A stretch of DNA of 64,000 bases from Mesorhizobium denitrificans (GTDB lineage Bacteria; Pseudomonadota; Alphaproteobacteria; Rhizobiales; Rhizobiaceae): NCBI RefSeq assembly GCF_003403035.1, contig NZ_QURN01000014.1:79291-143290 (forward strand), in the 5' to 3' direction. Below, one piece after another: positions 1 through 8,620 of the stretch. How positions within the stretch are numbered: the first letter of the stretch is position 1; every line of letters begins with the position of its first letter. A program made the position numbers and the translations under genes. The notes under the pieces are model-generated. The model saw only the letters and a program-made list of their open reading frames with translations. It was not told the origin of the DNA and searched no databases.

Positions 1-1454
1 GGCCCACCCGCCGCAATCTGCTCCTTGAAGCGCGGCACGACCGAGCCATTAGAGCCAAGAACATTGCCGAAGCGAACCGTCTTGAAGCTGGTTGCATCGG
101 AGGAAACATCCAGCGCCTGACAGTAAGATTCGGCCGAGCGCTTGGTGGCACCCATCACATTGGTCGGGTTCACAGCCTTGTCGGTCGAGATCATGACAAA
201 CGACAGAGCGCTGTTTGCGAGTGCCGCGTCGGCGACATTGCGCGTACCGAGGAGGTTGGTCTTGATGGCTTCCAGCGGGTTCGATTCGACCAGGGGCACG
301 TGCTTCAGCGCCGCCGCGTGGAAAACAAGCTGCGGCTTGAACTCCTCGAATATCTGGTTGACGCGCGCACGGTCGCGCACGTCAAGAATATGTGCAACAA
401 GCGCAAGCTGCGGATGACGGTCCCGAAGTTCCGTATCCAAATTGTAGAGCAGGAATTCCGAGTTATCGGTGACGATCAGCTTTTGCGGGCCGAGCATTGC
501 GATCTGTCTGCAAAGCTCCGAACCAATTGAGCCGCCGCCGCCCGTGACCAACACAACGCGGCCATTGATCATGGACGACACGCCTTGCAGATCGGCCTTT
601 ATTTCCGGACGCCCAAGCAGGTCGCCAAGCTCAATTTCTTTCGGTTCCAGCAACTGGTCACTGGTAAGAACAGTCGTGGAGGTTCGATCTGGCAGGCGCA
701 GGACCTTCAGCCCGGCAGCAGTCCCGGCCTCGACAATTTCACCGAGCCGTTTGCGCGAGTGATTTGGATCGGTGATGATGAGTTCAGATGCCGGCTTGCC
801 ACGCGATTGCAATAGCGTTTGAATATTAGGCAAATCACCCAGCCGTCCGCGAACACGCACACCCTGCACGATGCGCCCCTTGGCAAAGAGGCTATCATCA
901 ACGATTGCAGCGACTTCAAAAGTGCCATTTCCCGCCCGTCGCACCGAGCGGATGAAACTGTCGGCCTCATCGTTCATGCCATACAAAATAACGCGGCGCT
1001 TGGCCTGCTTGGTGCGCTTGGCGGCGCGCGACCCATGCCTGCGCTCAAGCATCAGCCGGTAGGCAAAACGCGAACCGACCATGCCACCGATCATGAATAT
1101 CGCGGTGAGGACAGGCACTGATCGCGGAACGTTTTGGCCGCGCGAAACGAGAAACGCGCCGGCGGTATAGATAACCACCGCGGCGACCACCGCCTTGATT
1201 ATCTCCAGCACATCCGGCGCGGAGACATAGCGCCATGAAGTGCGATTGACTCGAAACACATAAATGCAAATCGTGCTGAGCGCGACAAACGCGGCGATCT
1301 TCTGCGGAAAATCAGGAATCCACGACAGATAGTTCGTATTATAGGCAACAGCGAACGCCGCCACGAACGCGATAAGCGCGACGATAACATCATGGGCGAA
1401 GCTGATGTAGGGAAGCCAGCCCTTCTGCCGTACGAATTGGTAGAGGTTCCGCAT
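1..1454 (-). CDS. CapD/FlaA1-family nucleotide-sugar 4,6-dehydratase/epimerase, partial (runs off left edge)
   Basis: Membrane-anchored polysaccharide-biosynthesis enzyme that modifies a UDP- or NDP-sugar at C4/C6, supplying precursors for surface glycans. Read on the minus strand it begins MRNLYQFVRQKGW at 1454, preceded by GGCAAGGTA. About 484 codons are present and the C-terminus lies outside the window. The first ~140 residues form several membrane segments. A CoA-binding-like Rossmann region follows, then the catalytic SDR domain with nucleotide motif VTGGGGSIGSE. The active-site stretch STDKAVNPTNVMGATKRSAE has Met-xxx-Lys where classical SDRs have Tyr-xxx-Lys, as is usual for FlaA1/PglF/WbpM-type C6-dehydratases. 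It lies about 33 kb from the EPS cluster, so a role in that polymer is inference only. Family assignment is secure; the substrate is unknown. Confidence 0.9.
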   Translation of the reverse strand, partial: MRNLYQFVRQKGWLPYISFAHDVIVALIAFVAAFAVAYNTNYLSWIPDFPQKIAAFVALSTICIYVFRVNRTSWRYVSAPDVLEIIKAVVAAVVIYTAGAFLVSRGQNVPRSVPVLTAIFMIGGMVGSRFAYRLMLERRHGSRAAKRTKQAKRRVILYGMNDEADSFIRSVRRAGNGTFEVAAIVDDSLFAKGRIVQGVRVRGRLGDLPNIQTLLQSRGKPASELIITDPNHSRKRLGEIVEAGTAAGLKVLRLPDRTSTTVLTSDQLLEPKEIELGDLLGRPEIKADLQGVSSMINGRVVLVTGGGGSIGSELCRQIAMLGPQKLIVTDNSEFLLYNLDTELRDRHPQLALVAHILDVRDRARVNQIFEEFKPQLVFHAAALKHVPLVESNPLEAIKTNLLGTRNVADAALANSALSFVMISTDKAVNPTNVMGATKRSAESYCQALDVSSDATSFKTVRFGNVLGSNGSVVPRFKEQIAAGG

Positions 1455-1552
1455 TACCTTGCCTGTCGTTATGGCAAACTCGTCTATACCGCGTTAAGCG
1501 CCGCAACAACATAGGTGCAGCACTTAAACTGTGGCCAATCGTCTAGTTTCGC

Positions 1553-3529
1553 TCAAAGATCAATGCGGTAGCGCGCAAAACCTCCTTCGCCTTCACCATC
1601 CGCCGCGATTTTTACCCCCTTTACCGAATCGAGAAAGTCCTTGGCTTTCGGACCCGTTTCAAAAACCGCGCTCGTTCCAGACATGGGCGCAAACGACCAG
1701 TTCGAATCAGCAGACGGATTAATCGTTCCCTGCTCTACAATATACCTTACTATAACATCGCGATTTGTATCGGGCGCCTCATAGATAATTTTGGAGGCGT
1801 TGATGCCCGGAAAATTGCCGCCTCCGCCGGCGCGGTAGTTGTTCGTGGCCACAACGAATTTCTGCGCAGCGTCAATCGGTTTTCCGTCGAAGCTCAAATC
1901 TACGATGCGGCTTGATCCGGAATTTATGAGATTGCCCTTTGGGTCATATTTGGGCGGTTGCGACAGGTCGATCTTGTAGGTAACGCCGTCGATGACATCG
2001 AAATTATAGGCTGGGAAATCCTTGTTTATGAGCGGTTGGTTGCTCTTTCCCGGCTCGATCTTGTTGAAAATGCCAGCAGACATTTCGAGCCATTCCTTGA
2101 CCTCCGCTCCGGTGATTTCCACGGCGCGCACAGTGTTGGGATAAAGGTAAAGGTCCGCGACATTCTTGATCGCAATGTCGCCCGCTGGCACGTCCGTATA
2201 ATAGTCTGGCCCGCCGCGCCCGCCCGACTTGAACGGCGCGGCAGCAGACAGAACCGGCAAATCCTTCCACTTGGACTCTTTCAGCAGATCCTTGATGTAC
2301 CAGGTTTGCGCCTGGCTGACGATCTGCACAGAAGGATCATCCGCAACCAGCGCGAAATAGGAATAGAGCGGAGCCGAGGTTTTACCGACCGGCCTGCGGA
2401 CATAGACGAGCGTCGCCTCATGATCCTCCTTTAGGGCACTCACAATACGCTCATCGTCAACCACAAGCGCCTTGTTCTTGCTCTCAACCCTCTCGTAGAT
2501 CGGCCGCGCCTCTGAAGCCGCCGCGACGACCTTCCATTTGTTTCCATCTTTTTCCAGCAGCAGGTCGATCAGGCCCATATGCGAACCCCAAAAGCCGCCC
2601 ATCACGGCGGGCTTGCCGCCAAGCGTGCCTTTTTCCGCATCGACACCGTCCAGCCCCACAAAATCCTTCGGGCCGGGGAAGACCAGATGCTGGTGGCCCG
2701 TGAAAATAGCATCGATGCCGTCCACACCCGCGAGGAAGAACGAAGCGTTCTCCATCATGTCGGTTTGCTTGATGTCGATGCCTGAGTGGGAGAGCGCGAT
2801 GATGATATCTGCGCCCTCTTCCTTGATCTGCGGAACCCACGCCTTGGCGGCCTGCACAATATCCCGCGTGACCACGTTTCCAATCAGGTTTTTGGCATCC
2901 CAGTTCATGATTTGCGGCGGCACGAAGCCAATGATTCCGATCTTGACAGGCTGTTCCGCCCCGGCCCCGTCTTTGATCTTCTTTTCGAGGATCACATAGG
3001 GCTTGAGGTACAATGTGTCCTGTCGCGGATCGGATGCTAGTTGCGTGCCGCGCACCAGATTTGCGCAAACAAAGGGGAAATTCGCGCCGGCAAGCACCTT
3101 ATCCATAAAAGAAAGGCCGTAGTTGAATTCGTGGTTGCCGAGCGTTGAGCACTCGTAGCCGAGCAGGTTCATGCCCTTCATGACCGGATGGATATCACCG
3201 TCCTTCATGCCTCGCTCATAGGCGATGTAGTCGCCCATCGGGTTGCCCTGAAGCAGGTCGCCATTGTCCACCAGCATTGAGTTGGTGGCTTCGGCCCGAA
3301 CATTGCCAATCAATGTCGCGGTGCGCGACAGGCCCATCGTGTCATTGGGTTTATCGGCATAATAGTCATAAGGCAGCACGCTGACGTGAATGTCAGTCGT
3401 TTCCATTATGCGCAGATGCGCCTGATTTGCATTCGCCCGCGCCGAGAACGGATGCAGCATCACAAGGGCGCTGGCGGCGGAACCGGCGAGAAAAGTACGG
3501 CGGGAAACGGAAAAGTCGGGACGCGACAT
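1553..3529 (-). CDS. cpdB: Bifunctional 2',3'-cyclic-nucleotide 2'-phosphodiesterase/3'-nucleotidase, Tat-exported
   Basis: Periplasmic phosphoesterase of 658 residues that hydrolyses 2',3'-cyclic nucleotides and 3'-nucleotides, scavenging nucleosides and phosphate. The N-terminus [20 protein letters not shown] is a twin-arginine signal (SRRTFLAG) with a cleavable hydrophobic stretch ending near ARA. The metallophosphatase domain shows all the metal motifs in order: TTDIHVS (DxH), [19 protein letters not shown] (GNHE), ALSHSGID and [10 protein letters not shown] (GHxH). The C-terminal 5'-nucleotidase substrate-binding domain includes [13 protein letters not shown], which stacks the base. Length is normal for the family. 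It lies downstream of the Lrp-type gene on the same strand with a 62-bp gap, which could allow co-transcription. I see nothing abnormal. Confidence 0.93.
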   Translation of the reverse strand: MSRPDFSVSRRTFLAGSAASALVMLHPFSARANANQAHLRIMETTDIHVSVLPYDYYADKPNDTMGLSRTATLIGNVRAEATNSMLVDNGDLLQGNPMGDYIAYERGMKDGDIHPVMKGMNLLGYECSTLGNHEFNYGLSFMDKVLAGANFPFVCANLVRGTQLASDPRQDTLYLKPYVILEKKIKDGAGAEQPVKIGIIGFVPPQIMNWDAKNLIGNVVTRDIVQAAKAWVPQIKEEGADIIIALSHSGIDIKQTDMMENASFFLAGVDGIDAIFTGHQHLVFPGPKDFVGLDGVDAEKGTLGGKPAVMGGFWGSHMGLIDLLLEKDGNKWKVVAAASEARPIYERVESKNKALVVDDERIVSALKEDHEATLVYVRRPVGKTSAPLYSYFALVADDPSVQIVSQAQTWYIKDLLKESKWKDLPVLSAAAPFKSGGRGGPDYYTDVPAGDIAIKNVADLYLYPNTVRAVEITGAEVKEWLEMSAGIFNKIEPGKSNQPLINKDFPAYNFDVIDGVTYKIDLSQPPKYDPKGNLINSGSSRIVDLSFDGKPIDAAQKFVVATNNYRAGGGGNFPGINASKIIYEAPDTNRDVIVRYIVEQGTINPSADSNWSFAPMSGTSAVFETGPKAKDFLDSVKGVKIAADGEGEGGFARYRIDL

Positions 3530-3591
3530 GGGGGCAATCTCCTGTCTGGTCAGATGCCAAAACTGTCGACCCTAATTGTGTCCAAGTCCAG

Positions 3592-4062
3592 TCACGTCGT
3601 CTCGGGCTTCATTCCAACCGTCGTGCGGTCGATAACCTCTCGCAAGGCAAAGGAAGAATTGATCTTCGTCACGTGCGGCATGGCTGAAAGCCATTCCTTG
3701 TGAATGCGCTCATAGTCCTGCAAATCCTTCACCGCGATGCGCAGGATATAGTCGTATTCGCCCGACATGAGGTGGCAGGACAGAACATTCGGACAGCGGC
3801 GGATAGCAGCCTCAAATTCGGCCAGCGATTTCTCGAACTGACCGGAAAGCGAAATGTGCACAATGGCTGTCGTACGATAACCCAGCGCAGCATTTGACAG
3901 ACGCGCATGATAGCCGCGGATCATCCCGCTCTTTTCGAGGATATCGAGGCGACGAGAGCAGGCCGATTGCGACAGCCCGACCTTCTCCGCCAGGGCCGCA
4001 TTGGGCAACCGCCCATCAGCCTGCAGGGCCTCCAGAATGGCGATATCAAGCTTATCCAACAC
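3592..4062 (-). CDS. Lrp/AsnC-family transcriptional regulator (probable regulator of ald)
   Basis: DNA-binding feast/famine regulator of 156 residues. Residues 1-60 form the AsnC-type helix-turn-helix (LDKLDIAILEALQADGRLPN, then ALAEKVGLSQSACSRRLDIL). Residues ~70-150 form the RAM/ligand-binding domain (CHLMSGEYDYILRIAVKDLQ). The start is a GTG at 4062; an ATG at 4069 is out of frame. It is divergent from alanine dehydrogenase, the same arrangement as the AldR/ald pairs described in other bacteria, so I infer that it senses an amino acid such as alanine and controls ald and itself from the shared 155-bp region. An imperfect AT-rich dyad in that region is listed separately. Family certain; target inferred. 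Confidence 0.9.
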   Translation of the reverse strand: MLDKLDIAILEALQADGRLPNAALAEKVGLSQSACSRRLDILEKSGMIRGYHARLSNAALGYRTTAIVHISLSGQFEKSLAEFEAAIRRCPNVLSCHLMSGEYDYILRIAVKDLQDYERIHKEWLSAMPHVTKINSSFALREVIDRTTVGMKPETT

Positions 4063-4112
4063 CGTTCATCGAACTTTCTTCGAAAAAGAACAATTTCAGC
4101 GCAAGAAATAAC

Positions 4113-4127
4113 GAATATTAGCTATTC
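4113..4127. promoter_or_regulatory. Candidate Lrp-type operator in the Lrp/ald intergenic region
   Basis: GAATATTAGCTATTC is a 15-base dyad (GAATA, 5-base spacer, TATTC). It sits between the divergent Lrp-family gene and ald, about 90 bases before the ald start. Lrp sites are typically 15-bp AT-rich dyads, so size and place fit. Binding is inferred. Confidence 0.45.
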
Positions 4128-4217
4128 TAGCAACCATCTTCGCAAAGACCTGCGAAACGGATTGTGTTCTACTCAGTTGTCAGGGAGCACGGCAGTAAGC
4201 CGATAGAGGAGAACGCG

Positions 4218-5336
4218 ATGCGTGTAGGATGCCCGAAAGAAATCAAAAACCATGAATATCGCGTCGGTCTGACGCCCGGCGCAGTGCGCGAATATGTTGC
4301 GCATGGCCATGAGGTGATCGTTCAGACCGGCGCAGGCGCAGGTATTGGCGCTGACGATAATGCGTACCGCGCAGCGGGCGCGACGATTGCAAAAACCGCG
4401 GAAGAAGTTTTCACCCGCGCAGACATGATCGTGAAGGTCAAGGAGCCCCAGCCGAACGAATGGGTCCAGCTTCGCGAGGGACAAATCCTCTATACCTATC
4501 TGCATCTGGCTCCCGATCCGGCGCAGACCAAGGGCCTGCTAGATTCCGGCGTTACAGCCGTTGCCTACGAAACCGTGACGGATGATCGCGGCGGCCTGCC
4601 GCTGCTCGCACCAATGTCCGAAGTTGCGGGACGCCTGTCGATTCAGGCTGGCGCTACTGCGCTTCAGAAAGCAAATGGCGGACGCGGCGTGCTGCTCGGC
4701 GGCGTTCCGGGCGTTCTCCCCGGCAAGGTAACTGTTATCGGTGGCGGCGTCGTGGGCCTTCATGCTGCGAAAATGGCGGCTGGATTGGGCGCGGACGTGA
4801 CAATTCTGGACCGCTCCATTCCACGCTTGCGCCAGCTGGATGACATCTTCAACGGTCGCGTGCACACGCGCTACTCCACAGTTGAGGCGCTGGAAGAAGA
4901 ATGCTTCTCCGCAGACATCGTTGTCGGCGCAGTTCTCATTCCCGGCGCAGCAGCACCAAAGCTGGTCAGCCGCGAAATGCTTTCCGGCATGAAGAAGGGT
5001 GCGGTTCTGGTAGACGTCGCCATAGACCAGGGTGGCTGCTTCGAAACCTCTCACGCTACCACCCATGCCGATCCGACCTATGAAGTCGACGGCATTATTC
5101 ACTACTGCGTGGCGAATATGCCGGGTGCCGTGCCGGTCACCTCCGCTCACGCGCTCAACAACGCCACGCTGCACTATGGCTTGCAGCTTGCCGACAAGGG
5201 GATCAAGGCGATCCTCGACGACCAGCATCTGCGCAATGGTCTGAACGTCCACAAAGGCCGCATAACCAACCGCGCTGTTGCAGAAGCTCTGGGCTACGAA
5301 ATGGCTGAACCAAAGACCGTTCTGGCAGCCGCCTGA
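4218..5336 (+). CDS. ald: Alanine dehydrogenase
   Basis: NAD-dependent enzyme of 372 residues interconverting L-alanine with pyruvate and ammonia, in the cytoplasm. The ATG at 4218 is preceded by AGAGGAG, so I prefer it over upstream in-frame starts. The N-terminal domain begins MRVGCPKEIKNHEYRVGLTP with the usual substrate-binding Arg and Lys region. The Rossmann glycine motif is VTVIGGGVVGLHAAKMA, followed by the acidic residue in VTILDRS. The conserved HYCVANMPGAVPVTSAHALNNAT block near residue 300 is diagnostic of alanine dehydrogenase and also occurs in the related pyridine nucleotide transhydrogenase alpha subunit; the length favours the former. Its regulator is probably the divergent Lrp-type gene, and a clear intrinsic terminator follows at 5363. 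Confidence 0.96.
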   Translation: MRVGCPKEIKNHEYRVGLTPGAVREYVAHGHEVIVQTGAGAGIGADDNAYRAAGATIAKTAEEVFTRADMIVKVKEPQPNEWVQLREGQILYTYLHLAPDPAQTKGLLDSGVTAVAYETVTDDRGGLPLLAPMSEVAGRLSIQAGATALQKANGGRGVLLGGVPGVLPGKVTVIGGGVVGLHAAKMAAGLGADVTILDRSIPRLRQLDDIFNGRVHTRYSTVEALEEECFSADIVVGAVLIPGAAAPKLVSREMLSGMKKGAVLVDVAIDQGGCFETSHATTHADPTYEVDGIIHYCVANMPGAVPVTSAHALNNATLHYGLQLADKGIKAILDDQHLRNGLNVHKGRITNRAVAEALGYEMAEPKTVLAAA

Positions 5337-5362
5337 TAAAAGATTATCGCTGAAATGATTTG

Positions 5363-5390
5363 GCCCGCCTGTATGTCAGGTGGGCTTTTT
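5363..5390 (+). terminator. Intrinsic terminator of ald
   Basis: A 9-bp stem, GCCCGCCTG with CAGGTGGGC (one G-T pair) around a 5-base loop, is followed by TTTTT. It starts 26 bases after the ald stop codon. Confidence 0.85.
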
Positions 5391-5451
5391 CATGCGCGAA
5401 GAATTCTCTCTCGGACCATCTGAAAGAAAAGCACATTAGCGTTTGGAAAAT

Positions 5452-5525
5452 TGGAGCGGGTGAAGGGAATCGAACCCTCGTATTCAGCTTGGAAGGCTGC
5501 TGCTCTACCATTGAGCTACACCCGC
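5452..5525 (-). tRNA. tRNA-Gly (anticodon TCC)
   Basis: Minus-strand cloverleaf of 74 bases including an encoded CCA. The acceptor GCGGGTG pairs with CACCCGC. The D-arm contains AGCTCAATGGTAGAGC, the anticodon loop is CTTCCAA (anticodon TCC), and the T-arm contains GGTTCGATTCC. It lies 19 bases downstream of tRNA-Tyr on the same strand and is probably processed from the same transcript. Confidence 0.96.
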
Positions 5526-5544
5526 GTGGCTTCCGGCGCGACAG

Positions 5545-5629
5545 TGGTGGAGGAGGTTGGATTTGAACCAACGTAGGCTAAGCCAACGGATTTACAGTCC
5601 GTCCCCTTTAACCACTCGGGCACTCCTCC
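5545..5629 (-). tRNA. tRNA-Tyr (anticodon GTA)
   Basis: Minus-strand class II tRNA of 85 bases with a long variable arm and encoded CCA. The acceptor GGAGGAG pairs with CTCCTCC. The anticodon arm GGACTGTAAATCC gives anticodon GTA, and the T-arm contains GGTTCAAATCC. It is first of a two-tRNA unit with tRNA-Gly. Confidence 0.96.
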
Positions 5630-5712
5630 ATACTGTCTACGGAGCCATGCGACGAGGCATATTCGCATCCGCGAACCGAAGCAAATGCTTGCTCAGTCAC
5701 GATGCGAAGCGC

Positions 5713-5741
5713 CTTATGGCGACTGCGTATTGGTGTGTCAA
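5713..5741 (-). promoter_or_regulatory. Candidate promoter for the tRNA-Tyr/tRNA-Gly unit
   Basis: On the minus strand TTGACA (5741-5736) is followed after 17 bases by CATAAG (5718-5713), about 84 bases before tRNA-Tyr. The -35 is perfect and the -10 weak. Confidence 0.4.
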
Positions 5742-5866
5742 CCACGGTCGCAATTATTCACGACCTATTTTGAGCAAATAGCGATATTCGCCTGCCCGCG
5801 CAGGATCGATGTAGCCATTTTGCCGGAAACTGCTAAGGCGTTGCGCAGATCAGGGAAACGATTGGC

Positions 5867-6715
5867 ATGAGCGACGACAAAAAGGCTGGAACACCCAAGG
5901 ACAGCCACTATGCGCGTTTGCGGCGTGAGCACCGGGCCAAAACAACCGGAAATCAGCCGCAACGTTCTCGCCCCGCAACGCCTGCCGGACCTGTGCCAAA
6001 AGGTGTTGTGCAGATTTACGGCCTGCATTCCGTGCGCGAGGCAATTGCCAATCCCAAACGGCGAATCGACCATATGATGGTCACGCGCAATGCGGTGGAA
6101 CGCCTCGGCATTACGGACGTGGACGCCCTGCCCTTCGACGTCAAAATGGTCGAGCCGCGCGAGATCGACCGCATCACCGGCAGCGATGCGGTACATCAGG
6201 GAGTATTGATCGAAGCCAAACCACTGCAACCAAAGCGGCTCGATGAGCTTGGCGATTCACCGCTGCTGCTAGTACTGGATCAGGTGACGGACCCGCACAA
6301 TGTCGGGGCAATCATGCGCTCGGCAGTCGCGTTCGGCGCGGGCGCATTGATCACCACAGCGCGACATAGCCCGCAGGAAAGCGGCGTGCTGGCAAAAGCA
6401 GCCTCAGGCGCGCTGGAACACATCGACCACATCGAGGTTCGCAATCTCGCCGAAGCGCTCGAAACGCTGCACGAGGCAGGTTTCCAAACGATTGGTCTGG
6501 ATTCCGATGGACCGGCAGAGCTGGAAAAGACCTTCGCGGGTGGAAAAATCGCACTCGTGTTGGGAGCGGAAGGCAAAGGCTTGCGGCAGAAAACACGCGA
6601 GACAGTGTCAACGCTCGCACGGCTCGATATGCCCGGAGCGATACGGTCGCTGAATGTCTCCAACGCTGCCGCCGTCGCGCTATACGCGGCGCAACGGCAT
6701 CTGGGTTCTGTATAG
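5867..6715 (+). CDS. rlmB: 23S rRNA (guanosine-2'-O-)-methyltransferase RlmB (TrmH/SpoU family)
   Basis: SPOUT-class methyltransferase of 282 residues, expected to methylate the 2'-OH of G2251 in the peptidyl-transferase P-loop of 23S rRNA with S-adenosylmethionine. The first ~45 residues are basic and low-complexity. The RNA-binding substrate domain (VVQIYGLHSVREAIANPKR) follows. The SPOUT motifs are LLVLDQVTDPHNVGAIMRSA (motif 1, Asn and Arg), LVLGAEGKGLRQ (motif 2) and IRSLNVSNAAAVALY (motif 3, knot). It is divergent from the tRNA pair. The 237-base upstream gap holds the tRNA promoter and nothing else I can name. Confidence 0.93.
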   Translation: MSDDKKAGTPKDSHYARLRREHRAKTTGNQPQRSRPATPAGPVPKGVVQIYGLHSVREAIANPKRRIDHMMVTRNAVERLGITDVDALPFDVKMVEPREIDRITGSDAVHQGVLIEAKPLQPKRLDELGDSPLLLVLDQVTDPHNVGAIMRSAVAFGAGALITTARHSPQESGVLAKAASGALEHIDHIEVRNLAEALETLHEAGFQTIGLDSDGPAELEKTFAGGKIALVLGAEGKGLRQKTRETVSTLARLDMPGAIRSLNVSNAAAVALYAAQRHLGSV

Positions 6716-6729
6716 CTCGCGCCACCCCC

Positions 6730-6884
6730 GATCCGCCTGCCGCTACCTTCTCCCCGTAAACGAGGCGAAGGACGATGGCAGAGAGGTCGAAGTCCTCTTG
6801 CGACGTTCTGAGATTGAAATCAAAGCGGATCAGTGCTTCCTTCGCGCCGTTTACGGGGAGAAGGCGCCGGCAGGCGGATGAGGT
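6730..6884. repeat. Large palindromic intergenic repeat (rhizobial RIME-like)
   Basis: Two ~43-base arms in inverted orientation, about 6730-6772 and 6838-6880, flank a 65-base centre. The arms share CCGCCTGCC, CCTTCTCCCCGTAAACG and GCGAAGGA with a few mismatches. Such palindromes with a CTTCTCCCCGT core are common between genes in Hyphomicrobiales. The element lies just after rlmB and before the convergent glxR, where the folded RNA could also stop transcription. A fragment of the same end, CCTCATCCGCCTGCC, recurs at 19991. Confidence 0.8.
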
Positions 6885-6918
6885 GCAATGCAACGCTGAC
6901 ACTAGTCACGGAATCCGT

Positions 6919-7806
6919 TTAAGCGACTGCGTGCCCCGCCATTAGTTCCAGCGCCTTCACCAGCCCTGAATGATCATCCTTGCCGCCGCCATTGGCTGCG
7001 CAGGCGTTAAAAAGCTGCTGCGTGGTGGACGTGTTCGGCAGCGCGATGCCAAGCGCGCGCGCACCATCCAATGCGAGGTTCAAGTCCTTCCGATGGAGGT
7101 CGATGCGGAAACCCGGATCGAATGTCCGTTTGATCATGCGTTCGCCATGCACTTCCAGAATGCGCGAGGTCGCTAGCCCACCCATCAGCGCTTGCCGCAC
7201 CTTCGCAGGATCGGCTCCTGCTTTCGACGCGAAGACCAGCGCTTCCGCGACTGCCTCAATGGTGAGTGCGACGACGATCTGATTGGCAACCTTGGCGGTT
7301 TGTCCCGATCCGACCGGCCCGACGAGAGTAATGTTCTTGCCCATCTTTTCCAGAACCTGACGCGCGCGCTCGAAAACCTCCGGCTTGCCGCCGCACATTA
7401 TCGACAGGCTCGCGGCCTTGGCTCCAACCTCTCCGCCCGAAACAGGCGCGTCGAGATAATCAGCGCCGAGCGCTTCGATCTTTGCCGCAAACTCCTTGGT
7501 TTCGATGGGCGAAATCGAACTCATGTCGATGACGAGCTTGCCCGCTGATAAACCAGCCGCAAGGCTATCTTCGCCGCCGAAAAGCACGTCCGCCACATCC
7601 GGCGTATCCGGCACGATTGTGATGATGATATCCGCCGCCTGCGCGACCGCCTTGTTGCCCGCGACCGCTTTCAGCCCCTTGGCCACAAGATCAGCGCGCG
7701 GCGCGCCTCGATGGTTTGAGGTGACGACACTGTAGCCAGCATCCAGCAAATGCCCGGCCATCGGGCCGCCCATAATGCCCAGACCAATAAAGCCGATCGT
7801 TTCCAT
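6919..7806 (-). CDS. glxR: 2-hydroxy-3-oxopropionate (tartronate semialdehyde) reductase
   Basis: Reduces tartronate semialdehyde to D-glycerate with NAD(P)H; 295 residues, cytoplasmic, last step of the glyoxylate-to-glycerate route. The start METIGFIGLGIMGGPMAGHL at 7806 places the beta-hydroxyacid dehydrogenase dinucleotide motif GLGIMGGPMA at the N-terminus; a longer open frame upstream overlaps hyi and is not needed. The substrate motif DAPVSGGEVGAKAASLSIM and the catalytic Lys in GQTAKVANQIVVALTIEAV are intact. It is third in the operon gcl-hyi-glxR with 8 bases between hyi and its start. Context distinguishes it from the related 3-hydroxyisobutyrate dehydrogenase. Confidence 0.93.
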   Translation of the reverse strand: METIGFIGLGIMGGPMAGHLLDAGYSVVTSNHRGAPRADLVAKGLKAVAGNKAVAQAADIIITIVPDTPDVADVLFGGEDSLAAGLSAGKLVIDMSSISPIETKEFAAKIEALGADYLDAPVSGGEVGAKAASLSIMCGGKPEVFERARQVLEKMGKNITLVGPVGSGQTAKVANQIVVALTIEAVAEALVFASKAGADPAKVRQALMGGLATSRILEVHGERMIKRTFDPGFRIDLHRKDLNLALDGARALGIALPNTSTTQQLFNACAANGGGKDDHSGLVKALELMAGHAVA

Positions 7807-7814
7807 AATTCCCC

Positions 7815-8606
7815 CTACGCCGCAGCCTTGCGCGACAAATCCTTGAACCAGCCGAGCCCTTCCACCGTGCCGGCGCGGGGTTTGTATTCCGCACCGACCC
7901 AACCGGCATACCCGATGCGGTCAAGATGATCGTAGAGGAACGGATAGTTGATTTCGCCCGTGCCGGGTTCGTGACGTCCGGGATTATCGGCCAACTGGAT
8001 ATGCGCGATGCGCGGCAAGTGCTTTTCGATGGAACGCGCCAGATCGCCCTCCATTATCTGCATGTGGTAGATATCGTATTGCAGGTAGAGATTATCCGAA
8101 CCGACACGCTCCATAAGGGCCAGCGCCTGACGGCTGGTGTTAAGAAAAAAGTCCGGAATATCGATTGTGTTGATCGGCTCGATCAGAAGGCGAATGCCAG
8201 CTTGCTTGAGCTTCGCAGCCGCAAACTTCAAGTTCTCAACAAAGACATTTTCGAGCACGGCAGCATCGACGCCTTGCGGTGCAATTCCGGCAAGGCAATT
8301 CACCTGCGGACAGTCCAACGCCTTGGCGTAAGTGATCGCCGTATCGACGCCCTTGCGGAATTCGTCGATGCGATCCGGCAGCACGGCGATGCCGCGCTCG
8401 CCTTTTGCCCAATCGCCCGGCGGCAGGTTAAACAGCACCTGCGCCAAGCCGTTGCGCTTCAGCCGTTCGGCCACAGCCTCCGGCGCATGGTCGTAGGGCC
8501 CGACATATTCGACGCCCTTGAAGCCAGCCTTCGCCGCCGCATCGAAGCGGTCTAGAAACTCATGCTCACCAAAAAGCATGGAAAGATTTGCCGAAAATCT
8601 TGGCAT
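7815..8606 (-). CDS. hyi: Hydroxypyruvate isomerase
   Basis: TIM-barrel isomerase (xylose isomerase-like/AP endonuclease 2 fold), 263 residues, interconverting hydroxypyruvate and tartronate semialdehyde. MPRFSANLSMLFGEHEFLDRFDAAAKAGFKGVEY is a typical Hyi opening. Metal-site residues lie in LLIEPINTIDIPDFF (Glu), YDIYHMQIMEG (Asp/His) and IGYAGWVGAEYKP (Glu). The ATG is preceded by GGAG at a good distance. It lies 14 bases after gcl and 8 bases before glxR, so the three genes form one transcription unit for two-carbon (glyoxylate/glycolate, possibly purine-derived) assimilation. Confidence 0.93.
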   Translation of the reverse strand: MPRFSANLSMLFGEHEFLDRFDAAAKAGFKGVEYVGPYDHAPEAVAERLKRNGLAQVLFNLPPGDWAKGERGIAVLPDRIDEFRKGVDTAITYAKALDCPQVNCLAGIAPQGVDAAVLENVFVENLKFAAAKLKQAGIRLLIEPINTIDIPDFFLNTSRQALALMERVGSDNLYLQYDIYHMQIMEGDLARSIEKHLPRIAHIQLADNPGRHEPGTGEINYPFLYDHLDRIGYAGWVGAEYKPRAGTVEGLGWFKDLSRKAAA

Positions 8607-8620
8607 GAAATTACTCCTGC

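Noticed and set aside
5344..5571. Short frames across the tRNA region
   Set aside because: They cover tRNA-Gly and part of tRNA-Tyr; the tRNA cloverleafs explain the sequence.
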